From Larus michahellis (lineage: Eukaryota > Chordata > Aves > Charadriiformes > Laridae): a stretch of DNA of 64,000 bases. Under the pieces are notes generated by a model that saw nothing but the letters and a program-made list of their open reading frames with translations, searched no databases and had not been told where the DNA came from. Shown here piece by piece: positions 35,599-48,378 of this stretch. The stretch's first letter is position 1. Each line of letters starts with the position of its first letter. Location: contig NC_133903.1 of the NCBI RefSeq assembly GCF_964199755.1, forward strand, positions 56,240,739 to 56,304,738, in the 5' to 3' direction. A program made the translations under genes and the position numbers.

Positions 35599-37076
35599 GC
35601 GCTGGGGCTGCGCAGCACCACGCACCACGGTGGCTGCACCAACGTGCACCCAGGGGAGCTCAGAAACCCACCCGTTTCAGATGGTTTCTTACGGCAGAAA
35701 TCTGCGAGTTGGCAACCAACGGCGTCAAAGGGCAAGAACAATTTTGGTCTGCACCTTCTGCCATTTCTCACTGGTTGAAGCCAATGCTCTTCACCAAATT
35801 AGCTACAAAGATTTCCAGGCGGATTTTCAGCCAGTGTGAATTGCTGCGACTTCTCTGAAGTCTGCGGAGGTTTGTGATCCTATGTCAACCGATAATTTGG
35901 CCCCTCGTCTTCAAAAAGGAGTCAAGGCTTATGTCCGTGACAGGGAAAAGTTATTAGGAAGTGAAAATTGCTTCCTTTACTTTTTCTGCTTCTCCTCCTG
36001 ACAGTAAATAACAGTGCAGAAGAGCACTCATAGGGCTGTGAGAGCAGGAGCTGATAAAAGCAGAAAAAGAAATAGCCAAACACACAACTGCAAAGACAAA
36101 AGCAGGAGAGTGGATCAATATTTTACCTCCCGCTGCTCGGGCACGTGGCCCTGGGTGCCCATGCTCTGGGGGAGCTGCAGTGGTAGGACAGAGCTGGAGG
36201 AAGAAAAAAAACAGGAGAAAATACAGCTCCAGCTGGGACCCTCAGCATCATGAGATACGGAGGAGAGATGAGAACTTGCAGCAAAGCCCGGCAGCAACGC
36301 GGGGTATCCAAGTGACTGCTGAGGATGCTGCCCATGTAATGGCTGAAGGACCTGGACTCAGCTGGGCTCAATACCTCCCTCAGCTCACTTGATGGTGAAT
36401 TACACGTAGACTGCTCAGGCTCTGCCCACAAGCCTCTAAGGTGTTGCTTTTAATCTATTTCGTTGGACTATTAGGATCTTCTGCTTGCCCAGACCATCAG
36501 AGGTGGTGCTGCGACAAGTGGATTCCCTTCTGCTGAAATTAGTTCACTGCTTCAGCCCCAAGACACGGACCAATTCCTGTGTTTGTGGGGAAAAAGCCCT
36601 TGATGAGCAGGCCTAAATTACAGGTGTCAAGTGGCGATGGCTGCTGGCTGTTTCCCAAAGCCAGCAGAGGGTGGCAACCCAGCCTCCCAGGAGTGCGGAC
36701 CCAAACCTGGCTCCTAAACCCATGAAATGAGCAACGTGCTCCCGAAGGTGCCGAGATATTGTGTGGGAATTAGATAACACGATACGCCCCTACAAATGCG
36801 GGTGTCTAGCTTCGCATTCATTGAGGAGGGAGGTGAAAGAAATAGGCGTGACGTTAATGAAAGCACATCACAGAGAGGAGATGAGGCAGGAGGTTACGGG
36901 CAGGAAACACCAAGATTTAGAGTTCTCCGACCTTTTCTGTGTCCAGATGCACAAGTGCGTGTGTGTGTTTATTTCCCTACACAAGGGTTGTATGTGTCTG
37001 TGGAGGATTATACTCTGAAATTGTGTCTAAGAGGCTGAGGTGGCACTGGGGGCCAGAAGATCTCACCCCGGGTGGG

Positions 37077-37116
37077 AATCTCAGGTGTTAAATGTTAATC
37101 TCAGGTGTTAATCCAG
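37077..37116. repeat. 20-base direct repeat, two units
   Basis: AATCTCAGGTGTTAAATGTT is followed at once by AATCTCAGGTGTTAATCCAG; the first 15 bases are identical. Looks like a recent slippage or tandem duplication. Confidence 0.8.
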
Positions 37117-37277
37117 TTAAACGCCAGAGCTCCCTGGTTTTGTTTATACAAGGCAGGGGCCAATCTCTCTGATTTCCCAGGGAAAAGGAGAAGCTCTGTC
37201 AGAGGGAGAGGTAAGTAAAAATGATGAACAGCTTCTGGATTTTGTGTAGTTGTGTTTGCTGGGGACAGGAAAGTGTC

Positions 37278-37760
37278 AGCACAAGATGGACACGGAGCTG
37301 TTGGAGCAGGGCCAGAGGAGGCCCCGGAGATGCTGGGAGGGCTGGAGCCCCTCTGCTGGGAGGACAGGCTGAGAGAGCTGGGGGGGTTCAGCCTGGAGAA
37401 GAGAAGGCTCCGGGGAGACCTTCCAGCCCCTGCCAGGCCCTAAAGGGGCTCCAGGAAAGCTGGGGAGGGACTCTGGAGCAGGGAGGGGAGCCATGGGACG
37501 AGGGGGAAGGGTTTTACACTGCAAGAGGGGAGACTGAGATGAGATGTGAGGCAGAAATTGTTGGCTGTGAGGGGGGTGAGCCCCTGGCCCAGGTTGCCCA
37601 GAGAAGCTGTGGCTGCCCCATCCCTGGAGGGGTTCAAGGCCAGGTTGGACGGGGCTTGGAGCAACCTGGGCTGGTGGGAGGTGTCCCTGCCCAGGGCAGG
37701 GGGTGCCACTGGGTGGGCTTCAAGGGCCCTTCCCACCCAAACCATGCTGTGATTCTGTGA
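37278..37760 (+). mobile_element. CR1 LINE 3' portion (group A), about 480 bases
   Basis: AGCACAAGATGGACACGGAG, GGCCAGAGGAGGCCCCGGAG, CCTGCCAGGCCCTAAAGGGG, TTTTACACTGCAAGAGGGG, GAGATGAGATGTGAGGCAG and a short tail TGATTCTGTGA. Nearly the same 5' start and length as the minus-strand copy at 17.5 kb. Confidence 0.96.
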
Positions 37761-37778
37761 CAATCATGTCAGTGCCTT

Positions 37779-37885
37779 CAGATGTGTTGCTGAGGGACAC
37801 GGGGTAGTGGTGGTTTGGGCAGTGTTGGGTTAATGGTTGGACTTGGTGATCTTGAAGGTCCCTTCCAATTGTGACGATTCTGTGC
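37779..37885 (+). mobile_element. CR1 LINE 3' end (group B)
   Basis: CAGATGTGTTGCTGAGGGAC, then GGTTTGGGCAGTGTTGGG, GGACTTGGTGATCTTGAAGG and tail GACGATTCTGTGCATA. It lies 18 bases downstream of a group A copy in the same orientation. Confidence 0.9.
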
Positions 37886-40800
37886 ATAGCTGCCATGAAG
37901 AGCTCAGCAAGGGCAGGTCCTGCCGTCCTTCGACTCCCTAAGCAGAGGGTAAGACAAGAAACAACAAATCTGGTTTCTAAGTTGCAGAGCATACAGGCAG
38001 CACAGATAATATAACAGGGAGTGATTAAAAAAGCAATGCTTCTACCTAAAACCTACCATTTTCCTGGAAGCCAGCAAAAATCTCTCCAGGTGCGGCTGGT
38101 AGAGCCAAAATGGATTTTCTTTTCAGAAAAGATGAGGACAAATAGCAGGGCACAGGGCTGCCCAAACACCGAACCGGCCACCCCTGCCAGGCTCCGGACT
38201 TGGCTCCACGACGGGACTGTGAGCGCGGCTCTTCACAGCCCCCCGGCTGAGGGGGAGCCGGAGCCGGCCCTCATCGAAGGAGGAGGAAAGGCTCTCTTTG
38301 ACATCAATGAGAATTAAATCGAATCCCTGGGAAGGATCCAAGATGAAAGTGAGTGAATAATTCACAACCGATAATTTATGCAGAAAATGTAGTTTCTTTT
38401 CCTACTCGAGGCTTGTCTGTAAAAAAAATGGAAAAGATTACTTCAGCTGTGTTTGTTGTTTGAATCTGTTCAATTAAGCTGAGTGAGGCTTTGAATCTCA
38501 GGTTTATTTTATGGATTGGTTGTATATAGTTTATACATCTGATACTTAATTTTCAGATGACCTCGCCTGCTTTGGTCAGGGACGAATTAGCTGAACTGTG
38601 TCGCGATGCTGTTTTTTGCGCCCTGATTGAAGGGAATAATACTTGCAGGGCTTGACCCAAATCTCTTTTTCATCTCTTGCTCTTGGATTAAGCCCATGAT
38701 CGCGAAGAGGCTTGAAGAAATACTTGTCGTAGATGCTTAAGACGTTCAAGAAAAGGAAGAGACAAGAGGAACTGGGAAATTTTAGTAAACACTGAACATT
38801 TTCTGCACCATTTCAGAGTCATTTGGAGCATCTGAGGTTTCCTGAGGATGAGCCTTCTGCGACGGGTCCTGCCTTGCTGAAAAATGAGGCAGTGGGTCTG
38901 CCCGGTGAGCGGCGGGGGAGAGGGGCTGCAGAGGATGCCCAGCCCCACCTTCACTCAAACAGCCTTTCCTAGAGGGGAAAAAAACCAACAACAACCACCC
39001 CCACACATTTAAGTCAGCCTTGCACCTGTGCCACGGTCTTATTAAATTTGGGTAGGTTATAAGCAAAGGGTCTAATTCTGTTGAGGCAGCTCCGTGTCCT
39101 CAAACCAGGGCACAGGACACCCCAAAGGAACGATGAGTGAGTTTAAGCAGGCCACCAATAATTAGGCCTGTGAGACTTGAGAAGACTTTAAAGAAACTAT
39201 AATTATTCTTTATAAATTTTAATAAATGATTTATTATTTTTTTTAAAAGAGAAAACTTACTTGTAATTAAAAAAAAAAATAATATTTGCGTATTTAGAGA
39301 GCAGGCGGGTTGCGTGAGGGCGGGGGGGGAAGGAAGCACGTCGATCGCCAGCGGTGACAGCTCGCCCCGAGCAGGGGACAATCGCTGCTGTAAAATGCTG
39401 GCAGCAGCTCGGTCCGTCCGGAGCGGGGAGCCAGCAATTGCAGACGGTTTTCATCTTCCCGTCCTGAAAGATCTGAGTTGCTGCCAGTTTTAGAAGATGA
39501 ATTTAAAAGGTTGTCGTTGGTATGGCCTGTGCCAGTACAGGTAAACGTGTCCTCGCAGCCGGGCTCGGGCTGGAAGCGGCCGTTCCCGGTCCCGGGGAGC
39601 TGTGAGGCATCTCTCCTGCCTTTGCAAAGGCAAAACTCAGTGCTTACAGCAGAATTAACTATTTTGGGGGGTTGGTTTTTTGGGGTTTTTTTTTTGTGTT
39701 GTTTTTTAATCCTGAAGTACGTGCTTTACCCGGTCCTTAAGGGCATCCCAGTTCTTCCATCTCTGCCGTGTTCAGCCGTCCGCAGGCGCTCCTCTCGGTG
39801 CCGGGGCCACAGATTGCAATGCCCAGTTCAATGGGAGCCAAGACCTGAGGTCTCTGAGGAGCTTCGTTAGTGACCCCTCTGCAGCCAGCCATCCCTCTGC
39901 TGCCATGCTGCTTATTTTGTCCTTGAACTCCATGTCCACCCCACCAGCCCCGCACTGATCCTGCCCTCCCCAGCTGACTGCGGGGCTTGGTTACATGTCA
40001 CGGTCTGTCCGTTCTCTGCTCCTGTTGGGCCTTTCCGGGGACTTGGTGTTCATACACCTTTATTTTTAGTGTGGAAGACGATGTGATGTGTCACGGTGGG
40101 GCTGTTTATGCTGAGCTAGAGACGGGGTAGCAATCACCGGCGTTTCAGGAGGGACCTCCAAATTCTGTTCCTGCGAATTGCCTACTTATGCTCAGCTCCG
40201 ACTCTTCAAAGTATTTTCTCTTTTCCTTTTGTCAGGGAAATAAATGTAATCACCAAGGTGCTGTTCTAAAATGTACTGCTCGTTTTACGTAACCTATCGC
40301 ATTAATTAACATTCATCTGAGCAGGCCTAGGTGTGGTGGGGAGAATAATAGAGTTCTTATAATCAGTCTTCTGGGAAAAAGATATCACAATTCCAGCGCG
40401 TGAATACTGTTTCATCCATTGAAAAATATTCCCCCGTTCCCTCATCAAGAGCGGAGTGAAAAAGAGAAAGAAGAAGGATGGTCAGATTACAGCTGCTTCT
40501 AATTCAAATGCGAAGACTCTTCATGGCACTGAATATTTTGAACAGAAAGCGCCTGCAGCGTTGGGCTTCGCCAGACGAAGGAACTTCTTATCTCCGAGGA
40601 ATATATTCCTTTGGTTTAGCATAGCTGGTGTTCCAGTAACGTGGCAGATTTAAAAATTCCCCGCTCCACATCTGTGGGACTCTGACAAGTGATGAACAGA
40701 GAAAGGAGCGTTTCATTAGGACATTCACATTTTTATGCCGAGCTATCGGTTTTGGTCTATCTAGAGATGAATGAGGAGCTGATGTTTGGGGCGCTGCTGG

Positions 40801-43560
40801 TACTAATTATACACCACTCCAAATTACGCAGGAGCGAGAACGGACGGGAATAGACATCTGCACTGTGCAAACCCACTTCTGTCGCACTCGATCCTCTGAC
40901 GCTGGATCTTGTCCTTATGTTCTGGGTGGAGGAGGTCTGGGGGAGACGTTGCGTGACCGTGAAGGAATGGGAACTGCAGCCTGGGCTGTAGGGACCCTCC
41001 CTGTGGCCCCTCCATGTCCAGGTTCACCGCTGTGCAAGGAATAACGGGACATGAAGTCGGAACGTGGCAAAAGCTAAGGAACAGGAGGAAAAAGGCTGGT
41101 GAGTGATGGAGCCATGCCTCTCCTTCGGCACGGAGCCGAGGGCAGGGGCAGGCAGCTGCCAGGTTCAAGAGTTTTCTCTTCGTTCCTGCAGACGCACCAA
41201 ACTGTGGGGGAATCCGAGAGGTACCGCGCTCCAGCGGGGTCTGAGACCCGAGGAGCTGAGGGGAAAATGAACCCGCGGCAATCCCAGCCAAGGGCGTCTC
41301 TGCCATCCCAAAGGGCTGATGGAGCCTCAGGTAGGAGAACGCGTTGTGACAGCAACATCGGGGACAGATCCGGGGGGGGATCCAGAAGGATAATCTTGAT
41401 GGCAACTACCTTGCAGCAGGCAATGGGAGCTGTGGAGTTTTGGGAGGCACACGATGCTTTGGACATGACTTGGATTAAAAAGTGCTAAAACAAGACAGGC
41501 AGAAAAGAATGGGGAGTGACATCAAAAAGAATCACGTGCTGGGAGAAGCCGGTCAAACCAGAGAAGGGCTCAGGGTTTGGAAGACAATGCAAGAGCTGCG
41601 ATGGATTATGTCACATGAAATCAGGACAAACACTAAGCAGGAACGAAATGAGGACAGCACCAAGGGTTCAGGCCAATTATTCAGGGAAGTGTGGGCATAA
41701 TTGCAAGGGGTAATGGACTGTTGGCTGGGAAGTGCAGGGTCATTTATTAAGCCCAGCCTGGGCGCCAGTGTGAGGACCTGCGCGGGATGTGCCACAGCGC
41801 TCCATCGGCCACAAAAGAAAAGCAAGGAGGATCCATGGGTGGCAAACTGGGAGAACTCAATGCCAGTCTGAGTTTCAAACCCAGTTTCTAGGTATTAAAG
41901 AAAGTGAGACAAAATGAAATAGTGACTACAGTTTCTAATTATCCCCGTGAAGAGTAGACTTGGCAAGTTGGTAAGGTGTGGGGAAAGGAGCCGAGGTGGA
42001 GCAGCAAGAGAGCAATGTGAAATGAGTTATTCGTCAGAAGCGTTTCTCACACAAAGCAAACTTTATAAAATGCTCCACAGGTGGTTTCTCTCTCCATGGG
42101 GAGGTGTCACTCCTTTTAACGCGGCTCGTTTTGCACGTGACGAGGGCGGCGATGATGCCCCCCTTGCTGGCTGAAGGCTGCCTCTTGCAGAAGGACTTGC
42201 CCTCCTCTCCTTCCCGCAGGTGGGACAGGTGCTGGGGCACCAGCCACCCTCTCCTCCCACACCGGGTCTCTGACCGACGCTGGCTACTGCACGGGATAAG
42301 GATGTCCCACGTTTGTAGCGGGATCGTGAGCGATCACTCATCTTGAGGACTGACCGTGGCTTCCTTCATAAAGCTCCAACAGCTGGAAGCGTACATGATT
42401 TCTCCATGGGCTGCAGGTGCTGGGAGCTGTTTTCAATGCCTGAAAGTATTCGTCGCATTTGCCAGCGCACCCATCTTTCACGCTTCCGGGAAAAAAGCAT
42501 GATATATGCGATGCTATAGAAGATATTGAGTCCTACGCAGATGATGGTTTGGCCTGGGAACCAGCAGCTGAGCAGACAGAACCTTCCTTCCAGTTTGGGG
42601 AGGAGCGGGAGCGCAGGCGCCTGCAGCTAACGAACCGCAGCTCAGCAAGAGCCTGATGAAAGTTGCACCTCGACTAACAACACACAGCGTGAGACCGCGG
42701 AGCAGGGAAACCTGATTCCCCTCATTCTCCCTCACCTGTTCTTTGCTCTCACAAGCATCAGGATGTGTGTGACCAGCTGGGTTGGCCAAGACGGTGTGTG
42801 GGGACACATAGGACAGGGGGTACCAGCTATGGAGACCTCACCAAGGGTCCACTCTGGGTTCTGCCTGCCTGGAGACACTGGGCTGGTCTTTGGGAGGGTC
42901 TCCTGTACCCTTCAAGAGTTGTGACCGTTTGTACCTCATTCTGCTGCCATCCTGCAGACACGGATGGGCACAGACATCTGGGGCACTGCTCAGATCTCAG
43001 GGTCAAGGACATTCATCTGTCTACCAAGGGTGGCTATTCAAGCGCTGGAAAGAGACCAGAAGCACAATATTAATCAAAATATATCCATAACCTTGGCTAA
43101 GTCCCAACTAAAGGAGTTCAGGGGTGAGGCTGATGTGTGCTGTGTTGGGCTGTGCAGGGACTGGGCAGCATCGTGGTGGAAACCAGGTGCTCCGGTGATG
43201 GAGAGGCTTCCGGGGAGCCCTACCCGGAGTCTGCGAGGTGCTGGTGAGGACGCCGGTCCTCGCTGCCACTGTGTTAGGACAATGATAGTGATGCTCACGC
43301 CTCTGCTCCCATTCCTCTCCTGCAGCTTCTGCCTCACCCGGCTCCAGTCCCCGTCAGGCGTGCAAGGGCAGCATGTGTGCCCTCCGTGCTACCAGCCTTG
43401 TCTCAGCTGTAAGGACTGGGCACACCATGTTCAATCCCAACTTTCAAATGGGTTTTTTGCTGCTCAGCCCCCTGGCTCGGTGCTCCCCGCAGAGGGGGAC
43501 ATGAGAGATGGCCGTTGTGTGGAAAAAAATATGCAGTCCAGGAGAAAACACAAGGGTTTC
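37886..43560. other. 5.7 kb of unique non-coding sequence free of CR1
   Basis: AT-rich at 38320-38560, 39180-39300 and 40230-40450; a G/T-rich tract at 39660-39708 (GGGGGGTTGG, T10); purine-rich plus strand at about 41480-42060. No supported gene, though short open frames are frequent on the purine-rich part. Confidence 0.5.
39660..39708. repeat. G/T-rich low-complexity tract
   Basis: TATTTTGGGGGGTTGGTTTT, then TTGGGG and ten T, then GTGTTGTTTTTTAA. Almost no A or C for nearly 50 bases. Confidence 0.8.
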
Positions 43561-43953
43561 TAGAGCACAGGCCTTGTGAGGAGCGGCTGAGGGAGCTGGG
43601 GGTGTTCAGCCTGGAGAAAAGGGGGCTGAGGGGAGACCTTCTCGCTCTCTGCAGCTCCCTGAAAGGAGGGGGCAGCCAGGGGGGGTCGGGCTCTTCTCCC
43701 AGGGAACAGGCCATGGGACAAGGGGAAAAGGCCTCCAGTTGTGCCAGGGGAGGTTTAGGATGGATATTAGGAGAAATTTTTTCATGGAAAGGGTTGTCAA
43801 GCCTTGGCCCAGGCTGCCCAGGGCAGTGGTGGAGTCGCCATCCCTGGAGGGATTGAAAAGCCGGGTAGTGGTGTTTTGGGCAGTGTTGGGTTGATGATTG
43901 GACTCGATGATCTGAGAGGTCCCTTCCAACCGAGACAATTCTGTGATTCTATG
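43561..43953 (+). mobile_element. CR1 LINE 3' portion (group B), about 390 bases
   Basis: GAGCACAGGCCTTGTGAGGA, GGAGAAAAGGGGGCTGAGGG, CAGTTGTGCCAGGGGAGGTT, GGATGGATATTAGGAG, TTGGGTTGATGATTGGAC, tail ATTCTGTGATTCTATGG. About 35 bases between AAAGCCGGG and TAGTGGTG are missing compared with the 11.5 and 27.5 kb copies. Confidence 0.96.
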
Positions 43954-44921
43954 GTTTCAGAGCAGACGTCCGGGATTTCCCCACTTTTCCGTGCTGCTCT
44001 TGAACGGGGCCCAGCACCACTCAGTCGTGGGGCTCCTGGGGCTGGAACAGAAACAACATGAACCACCCTTGTTATTTTTACAATCTGTATTTTTGTCTAC
44101 AAATTCATGAGCACTTTCAAACTAAAAAAAGGGAAAGATTCTTATCAAAGCAGGTTCCTTGGTAGTTTTTTAAATAGTAATATTTGCAGAAGGTTCAATA
44201 TTTCACATAAATTAAGGAAAATACATCTCGTTCCAGAAATGCTATATAACATCCTAAGGAGGGAAGCAGGAAAAAATACTGCCTAGTAAGTGATAATATA
44301 TCAAGGTTTCTCTGCTCATTATCAGCATAAGAGACATAATATACATAAAATGTAGGTCATAGCATCCCATTTAACACCGTATTTATCCTTGGTGTGAGAG
44401 GCAGTTGTGTGCTACTGCACAACAAGACATGTTCTGATAAGAAATTTCAATGGCAAAAAACCCTCCTTATCTTTCAGATAAGCAAATGTGCTTTTCTTTC
44501 TCCGGGCCGCTTTTTCACAGCGTGTTGCCTCCTCCCCCTTCTCCCTGCTGCCGGGAGGGTAAGGCTGGGCGAAACCCCCCCGGTTTGTGGGGTTTGGCTG
44601 TTGGGGAGCGGAGTGGCATCTCCAAAAGTAGGTGGGCAGGAGGGGGTATCACCCGGGCTTGGCGATGGCAGAGCCGGCAGGATGAGGTGGGCAGAGGAGG
44701 CCTGTGCGTCCTGCCCATGGTGGCATGCGGGATGGGCATGTCCCACCAGCGGGGCCCAAACGGGTGCAGCCGCAGCGATTCCAATATCAGAGGGAGATGC
44801 AAGAGAAATCCGGTGACGTTTAGGTCTCCATGCGCCACGCTGTGGATTGCAATTAGGGGAAAAAAAAGCTGTCGATGCAGTTCAATGTGGGATGCTACGA
44901 TAAAGGAAAGTTTGCCTTCAA
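43954..44921. other. Unique non-coding sequence
   Basis: AT-rich from 44060 to 44370, GC-rich from 44510 to 44780. No recognised feature. Confidence 0.5.
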
Positions 44922-45253
44922 AGAATCACAGAATCACAGACCAGCAGGGGTCGGAAGGGACCTCTGGAGATCATCTCCCAGAGCAGGGTCACCCAGAGCA
45001 GGTGGCACAGGAATGCGTCCAGGCGGGTTTGGAATGTCTCCAGAGACGGAGACTCCACACCTCTCTGGGCAGCCTGTGCCAGGGCTCTGCCACCCTCACA
45101 GCAAAGAAGTTTTTCCTCATGTTGAGATGGAATTTCCCGTGTTCCAGTTTGTGCCCGTTACCCCTTGTCATGTTCCCAGGCACCACTGAGAAGAGTCTGG
45201 CTCCATCCTCTGAACACCCGCCCTTTAGATATTTATAAGCATTGATAAGATCC
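44922..45253 (-). mobile_element. CR1 LINE 3' portion (group C), about 330 bases
   Basis: AGAATCACAGAATCACAGAC, GGAAGGGACCTCTGGAGATC, CAGGTGGCACAGGAATGCG, TCCAGGCGGGTTTGGAATG, TTTTTCCTCATGTTGAGATG, and TTATAAGCATTGATAAGATC. It is clearly CR1 but from a different subfamily than all other copies here. Homology breaks off just after GATCCC. Confidence 0.93.
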
Positions 45254-48200
45254 CAAATGTTCTTCCAAAAGATTTCCCAGCAGTTTGGTAACCTGGCCTG
45301 AGCCATGAAGCTCCTCTTTGAGCAAGAGGAGACGTTTCAGTGGTGGCGGTGAAGAAATGTGGTGTAGGAACCTCTTTTGGAGGTGAGGGGGAGAAGATGG
45401 AGCACTGCCGTGTGCCGGAGGAGCTCAGCTCACCCTGCCGGCGGGGACAAAGTACCCCCATGTGACCCTGATCAATGCTGCCGCTTGAATTTTATTTTTT
45501 TTTGGTCATTTTTCCTTTCCTCTTTAGCAGAATAGTTTCTCACCTGCCCTGCAATCACCATCGCTGCCTCGCGGCTGGGCAGGAACTGGGGGGACGGGGA
45601 GGGTGGGACACGCAGGGACGGGGACGCCGGGAAGGGGCACCCACGGGTGACCCGGGCTGCAGATGGGTGTCGGTGCCACCGCTCAGTCCCAGCCTCCGTC
45701 TCTTCTCCCATGGCTGAACGCCCGTGTTTTGTGGGTTGTGGGGGCGGGTGCTATTTGCTGAAAACCAGCGCAATCAGGAGCACGAGCAAAAAAGATGCAA
45801 TTAGTGTCCGGTCTTGTTCCCTTGGCTTTTCTCGGATGAACCGTCTATGGTGTTCTGCATAATAATAAGAAAATTAGAGACGAGAGCCACCACCATTAAA
45901 CATCTCCAAAATAATTAAGCAATAAAGAGTGGCGCAGGAGGGTGCAGGAGATGCTCGCAGATAATCAGAAAGTTGCTGCTGGTGGAGGCTGACCAGAAAT
46001 GATAAATGGGAAGGGGGCAGGGGGAGGAGGGGATGGAAGGGGAAATACTGGGAGCGCAGAAGAAACTAAACAATAAGGTAGGGAAGCTCCTGCTTGCCCT
46101 CCTTTGCCGAGGCAGGACGGATGAGCAGCAGGGTGTCAGGAGAGGAGATGGATCATCGAGCAGCTGAAATTTGTCTAAATCACGATGATGAGTGAGACAG
46201 CGAGGTGCTGGGCTGGAGCCCGGAGACAGTCCACGAGGTGGGAGGAGCCGGTACAATATGGATGAGGAATAATATTACACGTGAAGCCAGGAATAGCCTA
46301 AAATACTGGCTTTAGCGGGCAGGGAGGGTTGGACTAATGTGTAACGCACACACAATAGCAAACACAAAGAAACTTAAAAGCAAGGGGAGCATCGGGCCAT
46401 GGGCTGATGGCCAGAAGCCTGTCGCAACTGGGGTTACTGGTCCCCTCCCCAGACAGCCAGTGGTGTCAAGGGCAGGCACAATGCAGGGAATCGCATCCCC
46501 TGCATCCCTCCCTCCCCCTGCATCCCCGCCGGAGCGCTGGTGGCTGGGGCACAGCCCGAAACCGCAGAACCGCCGCTCCCCTTCCATATTGCGCTGCAGC
46601 GCTGCTTTGAATAAATCTGCAAATTTAACATCAAGATAACGCCAGGCATTTGAAATAAGCAAATATGTATTTAATCACAATGTGGAAGACCACCCGGTGA
46701 ACAAATTCCATCCTTTGAAAGAGCAGCAGCAATGCCAGGGGTCAAAAAAAAAATATTAATGGTATTAAATAGGAAGCGGGGATCTGGATCAAAACGTGAT
46801 GTTACGGACAGAAATAGAGAAGCTGCTGCGGAAGACTGAAAAGCTAAAAAATAGGTTTAGAGAGCTATGTATAGGTACAGAAACATGTGAATGAGGCCAA
46901 GAGAGCAAAGGCCACAGTGTCACTGCCCCCCCCACCCCCGCCTCGGGCCTGATTTTGGGCGTTTCTGCAGTCTCTGCTGTGAGAAAAGGCGGCCGGCGGG
47001 ATGGAGAGATGGCAGGGCAGGATGCTGCGGGTGGCTCGGCTGAACTCGGGGTGTGTGGAAGTTTTTGAAAGTAGGTTAAGACATCAACTAATAAAACGCC
47101 CAGGCAGGCAGGCGTGAGCTACCCACGGAGCCGCGGCCCACAGCCTCCCCCGGCCCCCACGCCACCGCGCTTCTCAAGAAAAGAAGGAAAGAAAATAAGA
47201 AAATTCAGTTAAGTAGTCTAAAATCAGCTGAAATGCAGAAAGCTGCATAAGACATAGTCATCTCGTTTTTTATTAGGCATACGGAATATGTTCCTCTGGA
47301 ACTGCATAGCTTTCAGAGCGCCCTGCAGGCTCTTTCTACACCCACAAAATTGACTGTAATAGCAAGATTTCAAGCTTTCCAGGGGAAGATGAGCTGGAAA
47401 TAATGAAGATACCACTGGCAAGGTGGGGAAGTCCTTCCACAGGATCATTTCAAAGCATGAACTGGGAAAACTCCGTGTCTTTCTGGGTAGAGGAAGGAGA
47501 TGAATTGACACCTGGGAGGGGAACGTGATGCTCGGGGACCCCCCAAAGGGAAGATGCACCTGCAAAGGTGGTCCCCAGTGCCCGGGGTGCAATCACTGCT
47601 AAAATACAACATCTCGCCCTTTTGTCCCCTTTTTTAGAGATAACTTTCACTGAATATTCTGATTTCTGCCCGCCCCCCCCCCCCGGTTTTTTACACTAAA
47701 TATATTTTCCAGGCTTTATTTTTAAACCCGTGGAAGCCACATCACTTCAATTTTTTATAATATATATATTTTTTCCTCTCTCCATCTGGAAAGCCCCTTG
47801 GAACTCATTTCATGATCTACATTCCCTATTAGAGGGAATGAGGCTAGTTCCTTACTCAATTCAATAAAAGTTAAATTAAGCTGAAAAAAAATTGGAGGAA
47901 AACAGCTTCTATATTTACACAGAAACTAGAGGTGAAAACACAAGGCTGAAGCTTTGATGTTGTAAAAGTGAGAATATATATTTCTAATTTTATGAACAGT
48001 GCAGCGGGTTTCCGCAGGAATATTTCCTGGATGTGGCTTATGCCTAAAAGCATCTCTGTGGACACTGGGGGGGTAAAACTTCCAGCTCCGGCTTTGCCGT
48101 GCCGACAGCGCGGGGCAGCAGGGGCGGGGGGACGGGGCTCTGCGTACAGGCGGGTATGGGGAAGGTGGTGCGCGTACGTCTGAAAATGAGCTACACACGT

Positions 48201-48378
48201 ACACGCTCCCGGTGTCCTCATTTCTCTCCAGCTCAAAGCTGCACTCATATAAGTAAGTTGTATTTTTGATTCTTTTTTGCATTTCTGAGTTGAAACCCAC
48301 CGGTGCTGAGCCTGCGCCTCTGAATGTGCCGTCTTTGGTTGGTTTCCTTTCTCCCATTACTGTTTCCCATAACAAGTT
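45254..48378. other. Unique non-coding sequence
   Basis: A purine-rich tract at 46000-46060, a C12 run at 47673-47684, and a short (AT)n tract near 47758-47769. AT-rich from 47690 to 48010. No supported gene. Confidence 0.5.
47673..47684. repeat. C12 homopolymer
   Basis: Twelve consecutive C after CTGCCCG, then GG. Length in an assembly may be unreliable. Confidence 0.8.

Larger units (their letters stand above)
34657..37277. other. Unique non-coding sequence
   Basis: Includes a 12-base imperfect tandem repeat at 35563-35598 and a 20-base direct repeat at 37077-37116. Otherwise no recognised element or gene. Confidence 0.5.
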
